Source: Pyrinomonadaceae bacterium (GTDB lineage Bacteria; Acidobacteriota; Blastocatellia; Pyrinomonadales; Pyrinomonadaceae). Taken from it: a stretch of DNA of 51,641 nt. Location of the stretch: contig JAIBCA010000085.1 of NCBI GenBank assembly GCA_019694345.1, positions 1 through 51,641 on the forward strand. The letters are read 5' to 3'. Shown here one piece after another: positions 1 through 7,666 of this stretch. Position 1 is the first letter of the stretch; every line of letters starts with the position of its first letter. The translations under genes and the position numbers were made by a program. The notes beneath the pieces are model-generated. The model saw nothing but the letters and a program-made list of their open reading frames with translations. It was not told where the DNA came from and did not search any database.

Positions 1-403
1 TCGTCTCGCTACCGGTAATCGTGTGAATTATCGATGCGACGAAGATCCGCAACACGAACGAGTAGAAAAAATACTTGAACGGCGCCACATATCCGACCCG
101 TTTCCCATCCAGGAAACCGCGAACGAACTTTCCGGGATGGTGCAGCAAGGCCCAAAATGTTCGGAGTGCCGAAAAAAACTCGAACTTTTTGAACTGATCG
201 TAAATTTCTTTACCAATTCCGTTGAAGGTATATCGCGATACACTGACCGGTTGGCCGCATCTCATGCAATACGATCCCTGCACCACGTTTCCGCAGTTGA
301 GACAATCGATCTCTAACGGGGGCGGAGGAGTATGCAGCAAGACCTCGGAAAGTCGAGCCAGGGTTCTGTTCTTTTTCTTATTCCTTTTCTTTCTAAACTT
401 CAT
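1..403 (-). CDS. DUF3667 family zinc-ribbon membrane protein (3' part outside window)
   Basis: The reading frame opens at an ATG at 403 and stays open to the left edge, so only the first ~134 residues are present. After a basic N-terminus (KFRKKRNKKK) there is a zinc ribbon with cysteines at about residues 34, 37, 46 and 49 (CLNC...CMRC). It is followed by the DUF3667 signature: an aromatic helix, then HHPGKFVRGFLDGKRVGYVAPFK leading into the first hydrophobic segment (FKYFFYSFVLRIFVASII). These are the usual features of DUF3667, a multi-pass inner-membrane family of unknown function. No convincing Shine-Dalgarno sequence precedes the ATG. The start lies inside the last codons of a short unassigned frame (393-593), which could indicate coupling but is weak evidence. 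The family assignment is from recognised sequence pattern. Confidence 0.75.
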   Translation of the reverse strand, partial: MKFRKKRNKKKNRTLARLSEVLLHTPPPPLEIDCLNCGNVVQGSYCMRCGQPVSVSRYTFNGIGKEIYDQFKKFEFFSALRTFWALLHHPGKFVRGFLDGKRVGYVAPFKYFFYSFVLRIFVASIIHTITGSET

Positions 404-702
404 TGATCAGCAAGTTTATTCCACAATCAAGAGCATACCCGGCTTGAAGTTCTGATATCCAACGACGAGGAATTGTCCGCATGCATCCCTTGTCGTTTGC
501 GTTCGAAGGTATGGAGACCGTGAAACTGACCGGAGAGATCTTGGTAATATCCCGGGGTTCTACGCGATAAGTACAGTCGGGTATCGAAATCAAATTGGCG
601 GCAACTTTCAGAGTGGTGTTTGTGATCGATGTTCACCTGACCGCGAGGCAGGCAGAAACCCTTAGTAGCCCGGACACTAAACGTATCAGACGGTTGCCGT
701 CG
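404..702. other. intergenic stretch, no supported gene
   Basis: Two overlapping minus-strand frames (393-593 starting TTG, and 427-636) cross this stretch. Neither resembles a known family, and their compositions do not favour one over the other. The first ends 11 nt inside the DUF3667 gene start. No terminator with a T-tract and no clear promoter was seen. Confidence 0.4.
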
Positions 703-1206
703 CTACGAAGGATCATGCTTCACTTCCTCGATCTCTTCTTCCGGACTTGTTTCGACAGTCTTTGTGTCCGGAAACATTCGTTGATTGAGCCTGACGACAA
801 CGAAGTGGTCCAGAAATACGATCGCGGCCGCAGCAGCGACGATTATCACCCCGAGCAATGGTCCTAGCGAAAATGTACCTTCTACTAGACCAGCCGACTT
901 TCTAAAGTTTAACGCCGCTGCATCCAACCAAAAATAGCGTACCAGAACAAATACCGCAAAGTACACAAAACTCATCCAAACAGCCCAAGAGCTTTTTGAA
1001 GACCACAAAATACCGTTACCCACGATCAGTAGAAGTGCAAACGTTGTCCACAAGACATACCAAGCCGTTTCGGAATTGTACACGAAGCCTTCCACGGCCG
1101 CGGCCGGAACACCGATGCTCTGGAGCCAACTCCACGAATAATAAGTGAAAAATCCGACGATCAATACAGAGAAGGCTAATAAGCCAAGATAAATTTTGCT
1201 CAACAT
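703..1206 (-). CDS. small four-helix integral membrane protein, unknown function
   Basis: A 167-residue protein starting MLSKIYLG. Four hydrophobic stretches are visible: near the N-terminus (LLAFSVLIVGFF), around residues 50-66 (YVLWTTFALLLIVGNGIL), residues 74-90 (AVWMSFVYFAVFVLVRYF) and 118-137 (LLGVIIVAAAAAIVFLDHF). A charged, acidic C-terminal tail (SPEEEIEEVKHD) follows and probably lies in the cytoplasm. An upstream in-frame GTG at 1224 would add six residues; neither start has a good ribosome-binding site, and ATG at 1206 is preferred because the first helix starts directly after it. It stands alone downstream of the htrA terminator and upstream of the DUF3667 gene, in the same direction. 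I do not recognise a family. Confidence 0.7.
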   Translation of the reverse strand: MLSKIYLGLLAFSVLIVGFFTYYSWSWLQSIGVPAAAVEGFVYNSETAWYVLWTTFALLLIVGNGILWSSKSSWAVWMSFVYFAVFVLVRYFWLDAAALNFRKSAGLVEGTFSLGPLLGVIIVAAAAAIVFLDHFVVVRLNQRMFPDTKTVETSPEEEIEEVKHDPS

Positions 1207-1241
1207 TAACGAATCTTGTATCACAGTTAAGCTTCGATGAC

Positions 1242-1271
1242 AAAAAAACGCCCGAGATCGGCTCGGGCGTT
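1242..1271 (-). terminator. intrinsic terminator after the HtrA-like gene
   Basis: A perfect 10-bp stem (AACGCCCGAG / CTCGGGCGTT) with a 5-nt loop is followed, on the minus strand, by a run of seven T. It lies 26 nt beyond the stop of the protease gene ending at 1297. Confidence 0.9.
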
Positions 1272-1296
1272 CCAGCGAGTGACTATTCTACTGCGC

Positions 1297-2787
1297 TCAT
1301 TCCGGACGCATTGTTAGGTAGATGGTCTGACCTCGTCTCGTGATAAGCAGTAGGATCGGTTTACCGGCAGCTCCGTCAAGAACGGCTTTGACGTCCGCAA
1401 CTGAAGTGATCGGACGCTTATTCATCTCAAGGATCACGTCTCCGCGGGCAATGCCGGCTGCCGCCGCAGGCCCGTTCGGGTCAATATCGGCAACGACAAG
1501 CCCATCATTTGAGTCGAGCCCCAGTTGTTTTGCGATCGCCGGCGTTACAGGTTCGAGACTCAATCCGAGTTTCCCGCTCTGATCGTTTGAGCCCGGAGAG
1601 CCCGGACCACCTTTCGAGTTTGAGTTTTTTGCTTGCTCATCGGTGTTAAACTCGTCAAGCGTTGCAGTCAATTCGACCTCCCTGCCGTCACGGAGAACGG
1701 TCAATTTTATCTCAGTGCCCGGCAGGGTTTGGGCGACCTTGTTTCGAAGAACATTGCTGTCTTCGAGCTTTTCGCCATTAATGGCCGTAATGATGTCGTT
1801 TCGCTTAAGGCCTGCCTTATCACCGGCACTGCCCTCCCTAACGTTGCTGACGAGGATGCCCGACCTATCCTTGAGGTCCAGGGCTTTGGCGATATCGTCT
1901 GTTACATTCTGAATGTTGATCCCGAGCATCCCGCGGCGGACCTTGCCGTCCTTCAGAAGCTGCTCCATCACGGACTTGGCCATATTGGAAGGGATAGAAA
2001 ATCCGATCCCGATATTGCCGCCGCTTGCACCGCCCGGCGAGAGGATCTGCGAGTTGATCCCGATGAGTTCACCCGCGAGATTTACCAGAGCACCGCCCGA
2101 GTTGCCGCGATTGATCGGAGCGTCGGTCTGAAGAAAATCTTCATAGCTGCCGTCACTGAGGCCGGTCCTGCGGCCCTTTGCCGAAATGATGCCGGCCGTT
2201 ACTGTTTGGCCGATGCCGAGCGGGTTGCCGATCGCCAAAACAATATCGCCAACACGTACAGTGTCGGAATTGCCAAGTGTTAAGTACGGCAGCTGTTGAG
2301 CATCGATCTTTAGGACGGCAAGATCACTTGGCTGATCCGATCCGACGATCTTAGCTTCAAACGACTTGTTATCGCTCATAAGGACCGTGATCTTCTCGGC
2401 ACCGTCAACGACGTGGTAATTAGTCAGAACGGTTCCGTCCGCGCTGACGATCACGCCTGAACCAAGCCCCCTTTCGATCTGCGGCCGCTGATTCGGCATT
2501 TGCCTCGGCATAGGCATTTGCCGAAACATGTCATCGCCGAAAGGAAACATCTGAGGCTGATTTTGCTGCGTCTCCTTATGTTCGGCCTCGATCCGGACGA
2601 CTGCCGGCGAGGTCTTGTCCACAATGTCCGCATAAGAAGTTCTCACCCCGTCAACGACAAGCGGTGCAGCCGGGGCCGGATTTGTGGTTGGCGGAACTTC
2701 GCCACCGGCGAGAATGCCGGTTTTACAAGCGCCCGAAGTGGCAACAAGAGTAAAAAGTGCAAAATAAAAAAACTTTCTGCCCAACAT
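1297..2787 (-). CDS. degP: HtrA/DegP-type periplasmic serine protease with two PDZ domains
   Basis: Trypsin-like quality-control protease and chaperone of the cell envelope, 496 residues, the usual length for DegP/DegQ. The N-terminus is a signal peptide ending in TSGAC (Cys21), so it may be a lipoprotein; the lipobox is not fully canonical. The catalytic triad is visible: His125 (TNYHVVDG), Asp155 (SDLAVLKID) and Ser230 (GNSGGALV). Two PDZ domains follow, about residues 290-380 and 405-490, the second with GLVVADIDPNGPAAAAGI. A Pro/Met/Gln-rich linker (residues 75-105) precedes the protease domain. The start ATG has GGAGA about 9 nt upstream. The gene has its own terminator at 1242-1271 and is 120 nt from speB, so it is probably a separate unit. 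Substrate is not deducible; degP versus degQ naming is arbitrary here. Confidence 0.93.
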   Translation of the reverse strand: MLGRKFFYFALFTLVATSGACKTGILAGGEVPPTTNPAPAAPLVVDGVRTSYADIVDKTSPAVVRIEAEHKETQQNQPQMFPFGDDMFRQMPMPRQMPNQRPQIERGLGSGVIVSADGTVLTNYHVVDGAEKITVLMSDNKSFEAKIVGSDQPSDLAVLKIDAQQLPYLTLGNSDTVRVGDIVLAIGNPLGIGQTVTAGIISAKGRRTGLSDGSYEDFLQTDAPINRGNSGGALVNLAGELIGINSQILSPGGASGGNIGIGFSIPSNMAKSVMEQLLKDGKVRRGMLGINIQNVTDDIAKALDLKDRSGILVSNVREGSAGDKAGLKRNDIITAINGEKLEDSNVLRNKVAQTLPGTEIKLTVLRDGREVELTATLDEFNTDEQAKNSNSKGGPGSPGSNDQSGKLGLSLEPVTPAIAKQLGLDSNDGLVVADIDPNGPAAAAGIARGDVILEMNKRPITSVADVKAVLDGAAGKPILLLITRRGQTIYLTMRPE

Positions 2788-2907
2788 TTTAAGAATTCTC
2801 CGAGAAAGATCGAATTGAACCGAATGCTCGCTCGATTATTTCACGAGCAATAACTATGCTGTTTAATACGATGCGCCGGCCTGACAGGTTCGCAAAAAAT
2901 CTCAAGC

Positions 2908-3813
2908 TTACGAGACCTTTGGCGTAATGTTTCGAAATACATAAGCAAGCGATTTGTAAACCAGCTTTGAACAAAGAAACGCTGGAGAATCGTAATGTTC
3001 GTTATATGAATATTCGACAAGGTCCATACCGACAACCCGTTTCTTTTCAGCGAGTTTACGGATGAGAGTTAAAGTCTCATACCAACCAAGGCCGCCGGGC
3101 TCAGGTGTCCCGGTCGTCGGCACGATGCTCGGATCCAATCCGTCGATATCGATGGTCAAATAAACATTTTCGGTCAGTTGGTCGATGGCCTCATCGATCC
3201 AATCAGTTCGGCCGACGATGTCGCGAGCCCAATAGATCGTCGTCGGCAGACCGTCGCGCTTAAGCGATCTTGCCTCGTCACCTGAGATAGAGCGGATGCC
3301 GACCTGAACTGACGGGATCCTGAGGTCCTTGACCACACGAGCCATTATGGAAGCGTGTGAGTGCGGCGTCCCGTCGTAATCATCGCGCAGATCCGCGTGG
3401 GCATCGATCTGCAGTACACTGAGATCGTTGAATTTCTCATTATGTGCACGGATGATCGGCGCCGAAACCGAATGCTCGCCGCCAAGCATACAGATGAATC
3501 TATCCAGTTCGAGAAGCTCTTTCGAGTATCCGTATAGATCATCCATCATTGATTCGGGGTTTTCGCGAGGTGTGAATTCCGGTAGAGTATGGATCCCAAG
3601 CTTATATACCTCGGCATCGGTCTCCTCTTCGTACAATTCCATATTGCGCGAGGCGTCAATGATCGCCATCGCTCCGGCACCGGTTCCGGTACCATATGAA
3701 ACGGTTCCTTCGTACGACACCGGAAGTATAAGTATTTTGGCGGTATCGATGTCAGAGTATTGCGACTCATCGATACCGCCAAAGTTCATCGGCAGTTCTG
3801 CTGATTGACTCAT
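2908..3813 (-). CDS. speB: agmatinase (arginase/ureohydrolase family)
   Basis: Hydrolyses agmatine to putrescine and urea, using a binuclear manganese centre in the cytoplasm. The 301-residue length fits the family. All three metal-ligand blocks are present: GGEHS (His114), DAHADLRDDY (Asp137, His139, Asp141) and DIDGLDPS (Asp222, Asp224). The start ATG has AGGT six nt upstream. It lies 8 nt downstream of the deoxyhypusine-synthase-like gene, and speA is two genes upstream. This gives the order speA, dhs-like, speB, i.e. arginine to agmatine to putrescine in one operon. The speA context makes agmatine a better substrate guess than arginine or guanidino acids. Substrate choice within this family cannot be read from motifs alone. 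Confidence 0.93.
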   Translation of the reverse strand: MSQSAELPMNFGGIDESQYSDIDTAKILILPVSYEGTVSYGTGTGAGAMAIIDASRNMELYEEETDAEVYKLGIHTLPEFTPRENPESMMDDLYGYSKELLELDRFICMLGGEHSVSAPIIRAHNEKFNDLSVLQIDAHADLRDDYDGTPHSHASIMARVVKDLRIPSVQVGIRSISGDEARSLKRDGLPTTIYWARDIVGRTDWIDEAIDQLTENVYLTIDIDGLDPSIVPTTGTPEPGGLGWYETLTLIRKLAEKKRVVGMDLVEYSYNEHYDSPAFLCSKLVYKSLAYVFRNITPKVS

Positions 3814-3821
3814 AATTAGAC

Positions 3822-4883
3822 CTACGGAACGTCAACAACCAGATCCTTTCCGGCAAAGCTGAAATTCGGCCGTTTGCGACCTTTCATGAACTTTGCAGCG
3901 GTTTGCGAAAGCGCCGTAATGATCATCGGAAGCGCTATCGACGGATCGCTGGGGACGTACGCAGTCGTAGCTCCACGAAGCAATTTTCCGAATGTCGAAG
4001 TGTGGTTACCGGCAAATGACGGTGTCCTGATCTCGAGCGGAGCCGAGTCGGTCGTGATCGAGATCGCATATTTATGGCCGCGAATATTCGTCCTCGTGAT
4101 GTACGACGATACCTCCGCAACATTGACCATGTTCTGGCTGTTCGTACTACCGAGAGTGATTATGCCTGAATTGCGTGTGCGCTGAGCGATCTGCATCATT
4201 TCCATCGTATCTTGGGTCGTGTCGAAGGAGATGTTGATCTTCTTCTCAAACTTCGCACGGGCAATTCCGACAGACAGTTCGGATCCGCCAAGATCGGGGC
4301 AGTAGACGGGGATCCGCGACTTGAATGCCGAGGTAAGGATGCCGTCCTCATGGGCGATCTCCGACAGCTCACGTCCCATCAGATGCAGAAATTCGCGAAC
4401 TGAATACGAGCGGCTCAGTTCAAGCTGGTTGATAACGCTGCCGATCCATTCATCCGCTTCCTGATACTCCTCACGATTAGCGAGAACATCACCCATTCGC
4501 ATCACCTCCGAGGCGTCGAGTTCCTCGTCATCCATGCTCGGATGGGCCTGAAAATGATTGCGCCCGAGTATCTCGTGGATGTCGTGATAGAGCACCGTTC
4601 CGGACATCACGATGACATCGACAAAACGGTTTTTGATCACGTAAGCCAGCAACCGACGCATACCAGACGGGATCAAATTACCCGAACCGCAAAGGTATAT
4701 CGTCGAATTGTCGTCCAGCATATCCAGCCAGATCCGATGTGCCTCGGCCAGTTGTTTGGCGCCGAAGCCGGCACCTTCCATTTTTTCCAGAAGTCCCGCG
4801 ACCGACCGATCTCGGTCGATGGGGATAGGCCTCGTCGGTACCGTTAAAAATTTCGAAGCCTTCGTTTTCTTTTGAGCAACCAT
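3822..4883 (-). CDS. deoxyhypusine synthase-like protein, probable homospermidine synthase or related polyamine enzyme
   Basis: A 353-residue member of the deoxyhypusine synthase family (NAD-dependent transfer of an aminobutyl group). Family features include IYLCGSGNLIPSGMRRLLAY and VDVIVMSGTVLYHDIHE near the N-terminus, CPDLGGSELSVGIA in the middle, and STFGKLLRGA near the C-terminus. Lys300 in that last block sits where the eukaryotic enzyme has its catalytic lysine (WGK). Bacteria have no eIF5A, and some bacterial homologues make homospermidine from putrescine. The position between speA and speB, with GGAGA ahead of the ATG and 8-43 nt gaps, strongly supports a polyamine product. The exact product is inference: homospermidine, another aminobutylated polyamine, or an unknown protein modification. 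Confidence 0.85.
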   Translation of the reverse strand: MVAQKKTKASKFLTVPTRPIPIDRDRSVAGLLEKMEGAGFGAKQLAEAHRIWLDMLDDNSTIYLCGSGNLIPSGMRRLLAYVIKNRFVDVIVMSGTVLYHDIHEILGRNHFQAHPSMDDEELDASEVMRMGDVLANREEYQEADEWIGSVINQLELSRSYSVREFLHLMGRELSEIAHEDGILTSAFKSRIPVYCPDLGGSELSVGIARAKFEKKINISFDTTQDTMEMMQIAQRTRNSGIITLGSTNSQNMVNVAEVSSYITRTNIRGHKYAISITTDSAPLEIRTPSFAGNHTSTFGKLLRGATTAYVPSDPSIALPMIITALSQTAAKFMKGRKRPNFSFAGKDLVVDVP

Positions 4884-4926
4884 AATTTCTCCGCTAATAA
4901 ATTAACTTAACTGTCTTCTATAACTT

Positions 4927-6861
4927 TTATGTCTTATCTTTGGTGCCATTGGGCGTCAGATATGTGTAACTTTCGACCTGATCCTCGTAAAATTCGATCA
5001 ATTTGCTGCCCTCGGTATTGGTGAGAGTGCCTTCTTTGATCCTCATCATCACCGCCTTCCGAAAGTTGTCGTGAAGCTGTACTGCGTCAAATCTGACCGA
5101 CGCGAGCGAATCTCCCAAGGTCGCGCCGTAAATAACCTTTCTGATAATGTAGCCGTCCTCACCAATAAAAATGTGTGCTTCGTGGGGAACACCGAAGAGG
5201 TTATGGTTATTGCCCATTACCTCCTGATAGGCTCCAACCAGCATCATTGCCAGGTAGTATGGCTCATTTTTAACAAGCTTATGCAGTTCGAGAACGGGCT
5301 TAACGTCGTGAAGGTCGACAAACTTGTCGACGATACCGTCCGAGTCGCATGTAATATCACATAGCGTAGCATATTCCGTGGGCTTTTTGTTGAGTTTGTG
5401 GATCGGCACTATTGGAAACAACTGTTCAAGAGCCCAGTTGTCCGGCATCGACCTGAAAACCGAAAAGTTGGCCAAATATTTGGCGCACATGAGCCGGCGA
5501 AGATCATCAAATTCCTCAGAGACGTATTTCTTGAGCTGGGCGTATTGATCGGCCTTTTCGCAAATATCCCAAAAAAGAACCTCGCCTTTACCTTTTGCTT
5601 CAAGCGATATCAGGCCGAGATTGAACATTGTGAAAAGTTCCTCGCGGTGCTCCAGAGCATCGTGATAATACTCGCGGTAATTTTTCGCGTTGATCGTTTC
5701 GCGAAGGTCAAACAGTTCCTTAACAACCTCAGGGTCGTCCGCTGCCATCGTCATGGGTGAGAGGTCTTCGACAACGGTTTCGATCTCATCCTGTACATTG
5801 GTGACGAGAACCGCGTGGTACGCTGACAGATAGCGGCCTGATTCTTGGATGATCGTCGGATGTGGAACGTTTTCGTCATCGCAAACAGTTTTGATGACAT
5901 AGATCACGTCGTTAGCGAACTCGCGGGCATTGTAATTGGCAGACGATTCGAAAGACGTTCTCGAGCCGTCGTAATCGACGGCCATGCCGCCTCCGACATC
6001 AAGGTAGTCGATCGGGATCTGCATTTTCCGGATCTTCGCATACGTGCGTGCCGCTTCCTTCATCGCGTTCTTTATCCGCTTGATGTCAGTGAGCTGCGAT
6101 CCGATATGAAAATGAAGCAGCCGGAGCATGTCGATCCTACCTGCTTCCTGCAGGCGACGTATTACCTCAAGGATCTCGGTTGTGGTCAATCCGAATTTCG
6201 CCGCTTCGCCGCCCGATTTTTCCCACTTGCCGGAACCTTTGGAGTAAAGTTTTACGCGGACGCCGATCATCGGCAGCTTGACTTCACCGTTGATCTTGGA
6301 GATCTCATGCGCGAGATCCAGCGTGTGGTCGAGTTCGCTCATTTTCTCGATAACGATGACCACATTTTTGCCGGCCGCCGCACCCGCAAACGCAAGCCTG
6401 ACGAAATCGCGATCCTTGAATCCGTTGAGGACGAGCAAACTGTCCTTCGACTGCTCCAATCCGAGAGCGGCGTACAACTCGGCCTTCGAACCGGCCTCAA
6501 GCCCAAAGTTATAGCGCGTTCCTTCACGCAAATATTCCTCGATCACTGCCCGATTCTGGTTGACCTTCATCGGAAAGACGCATAGGTGACCGCCTTCGTA
6601 TTCAAACTCCTTTATTGACTTTCTGAACGCTGTTTGAAGTTTGCGTATCTGGCCAAAGATCAGTTGCGGAAACCTGAGCAAAATCGGCGTATTGATGCCC
6701 CGTTTCTGAAGGTCGTCGATGATCTCCTTGATATCAGCCGTCAGGCTGTCATTCTCGGGTGCCCGAACGATCAAATTGCCTTTTCGATTGACGCCGAAAT
6801 AATCTGCCCCCCAATTAGCGATGCCATAGGTCTCGGTTGTCTGATCAATTACTGCGCTCAA
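4927..6861 (-). CDS. speA: biosynthetic arginine decarboxylase (fold III, PLP)
   Basis: Converts arginine to agmatine and CO2, the first step of putrescine synthesis through agmatine. The 644-residue length matches SpeA. The PLP-binding lysine is Lys99 in VFPMKVNQ. Further landmarks are YNFGLEAGSKAEL, LLHFHIGSQ, DVGGGMAVDYDGS, the glycine-rich phosphate site of the alanine-racemase-fold barrel, and the C-terminal beta domain with the conserved block IVPIHKLNKKP. The start is a TTG, supported by AGGAG about 10 nt upstream; there is no alternative ATG nearby that keeps the conserved N-terminus. It is the first gene of the minus-strand operon with the deoxyhypusine-synthase-like gene and speB. 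Confidence 0.95.
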   Translation of the reverse strand: MSAVIDQTTETYGIANWGADYFGVNRKGNLIVRAPENDSLTADIKEIIDDLQKRGINTPILLRFPQLIFGQIRKLQTAFRKSIKEFEYEGGHLCVFPMKVNQNRAVIEEYLREGTRYNFGLEAGSKAELYAALGLEQSKDSLLVLNGFKDRDFVRLAFAGAAAGKNVVIVIEKMSELDHTLDLAHEISKINGEVKLPMIGVRVKLYSKGSGKWEKSGGEAAKFGLTTTEILEVIRRLQEAGRIDMLRLLHFHIGSQLTDIKRIKNAMKEAARTYAKIRKMQIPIDYLDVGGGMAVDYDGSRTSFESSANYNAREFANDVIYVIKTVCDDENVPHPTIIQESGRYLSAYHAVLVTNVQDEIETVVEDLSPMTMAADDPEVVKELFDLRETINAKNYREYYHDALEHREELFTMFNLGLISLEAKGKGEVLFWDICEKADQYAQLKKYVSEEFDDLRRLMCAKYLANFSVFRSMPDNWALEQLFPIVPIHKLNKKPTEYATLCDITCDSDGIVDKFVDLHDVKPVLELHKLVKNEPYYLAMMLVGAYQEVMGNNHNLFGVPHEAHIFIGEDGYIIRKVIYGATLGDSLASVRFDAVQLHDNFRKAVMMRIKEGTLTNTEGSKLIEFYEDQVESYTYLTPNGTKDKT

Positions 6862-7004
6862 GTCCGTATAACTCCTATCAACAAAATGGCCTTTCCAATA
6901 ATCAACAAAAACAATTAGCTTAATAAAAATCGCCGGAAATTCAAAGAGTCAATGATTACAGGGGCTTCACGGCGTTTTTTACCTTGCTCCGGCACCATTT
7001 CCTT

Positions 7005-7021
7005 CTGGCACAAGCCTTGCA
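7005..7021 (+). promoter_or_regulatory. sigma54 (-24/-12) promoter for the pilin-like gene
   Basis: CTGGCAC at 7005-7011 and TTGCA at 7017-7021 give the consensus TGGCAC-N5-TTGC with exact spacing. Transcription would start near 7033 and leave a leader of about 155 nt before the pilin ATG at 7188. Sigma54 control of major pilin genes through an NtrC-type activator is established in several bacteria. The nearest candidate activator in the window is the NtrX-like gene at 46431, but no link is shown. Confidence 0.75.
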
Positions 7022-7080
7022 ACGTTTGCCAGCGGGAGAATTGGTTTTTCGGCGGATGACAGTTGCATCCTCACAAATTA

Positions 7081-7132
7081 GGCGCTTTCGCAGCAATGGC
7101 TGCTTGGAAAGTGCCGTACTTTGTCAAAAGTA
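7081..7132 (+). promoter_or_regulatory. structured 5' leader of the pilin-like mRNA
   Basis: Two adjacent hairpins. The first is long: GGCGCTTTC (7081-7089) pairs with GAAAGTGCC (7107-7115) with one G-U, and GCAGC (7090-7094) pairs with GCTGC (7099-7103) around an AATG loop, with a 3-nt bulge. The second is TACTTT/AAAGTA (7117-7122 with 7127-7132) around GTCA. Neither has a downstream T-run, so they are not terminators. It does not match the c-di-GMP riboswitch (GEMM) consensus as far as I can see. Function unknown; a stability or sensing element is possible. Confidence 0.5.
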
Positions 7133-7187
7133 GATGCCAAAATCTGTCACATTATCAATATTTGAAGGCGTTTGAGAGGTGTCGGTA

Positions 7188-7610
7188 ATGAATAATAGAA
7201 ACGAAGGCGGATTTTCGCTGATTGAACTTTTGATCGTCGTGGTGATCATCGGCATCGTTGCGACGTTGGCGGTTCCTGCGTTGCAGAAGGGTTTGCGTGC
7301 GGCTGAGAACGGCACCACGTTTGCTACGCTCAGAACCATCGGCTCCACACAGGTCGGCTATTATTCGCAGAACAACCGCTTTGGCCGGTTGAGCGAGTTG
7401 AACAATGTTCTTGGACAGGGACTGGGAACAACCTCGGGTAACCAGATCAATCGTGGCAAATTCGTTTTCGAAATGACGCCAGCGGCACCCACGAATACCG
7501 AGCTGGCGAGCCGGTACACGATAACGGCGACCCGAAATGTAAGCGGTGAAGGCGTTATTTACAAGTACGAGATCACCCAAACGGGCGAGATACGCCAGAT
7601 ACTCCCCTGA
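7188..7610 (+). CDS. type IV pilin-like / pseudopilin protein
   Basis: A 140-residue prepilin. The N-terminus NNRNEGGFSLIELLIVVV has the class III prepilin signal: a short basic leader, cleavage after Gly at G|FSLIE, Glu5 of the mature protein, and a hydrophobic assembly helix (residues 10-32). The remaining ~105 residues form a small globular head without cysteines. The ATG at 7188 is chosen over the GTG at 7179 because GAGAGG lies 8 nt upstream of the ATG. A sigma54 promoter precedes it. It could be a main pilin (PilA type) or a minor pseudopilin. Its single-gene sigma54 arrangement favours a PilA role, but no pilus assembly genes lie in the window. Confidence 0.88.
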   Translation: MNNRNEGGFSLIELLIVVVIIGIVATLAVPALQKGLRAAENGTTFATLRTIGSTQVGYYSQNNRFGRLSELNNVLGQGLGTTSGNQINRGKFVFEMTPAAPTNTELASRYTITATRNVSGEGVIYKYEITQTGEIRQILP

Positions 7611-7666
7611 AAGCTCTCGTCATTCTCCCTTCCTCAAAATCCTCAATCACCTAGGGGTAAACAGTA

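Noticed and set aside
393..593. Short minus-strand frame overlapping the DUF3667 start
   Set aside because: The overlap could mean coupling, but the frame starts with TTG, has no ribosome-binding site and no family resemblance, and another frame of similar length overlaps it.
7081..7132. c-di-GMP (GEMM) riboswitch in the pilin leader
   Set aside because: Such riboswitches are known ahead of pilin genes, but the conserved core sequences were not found here; only hairpins are seen.
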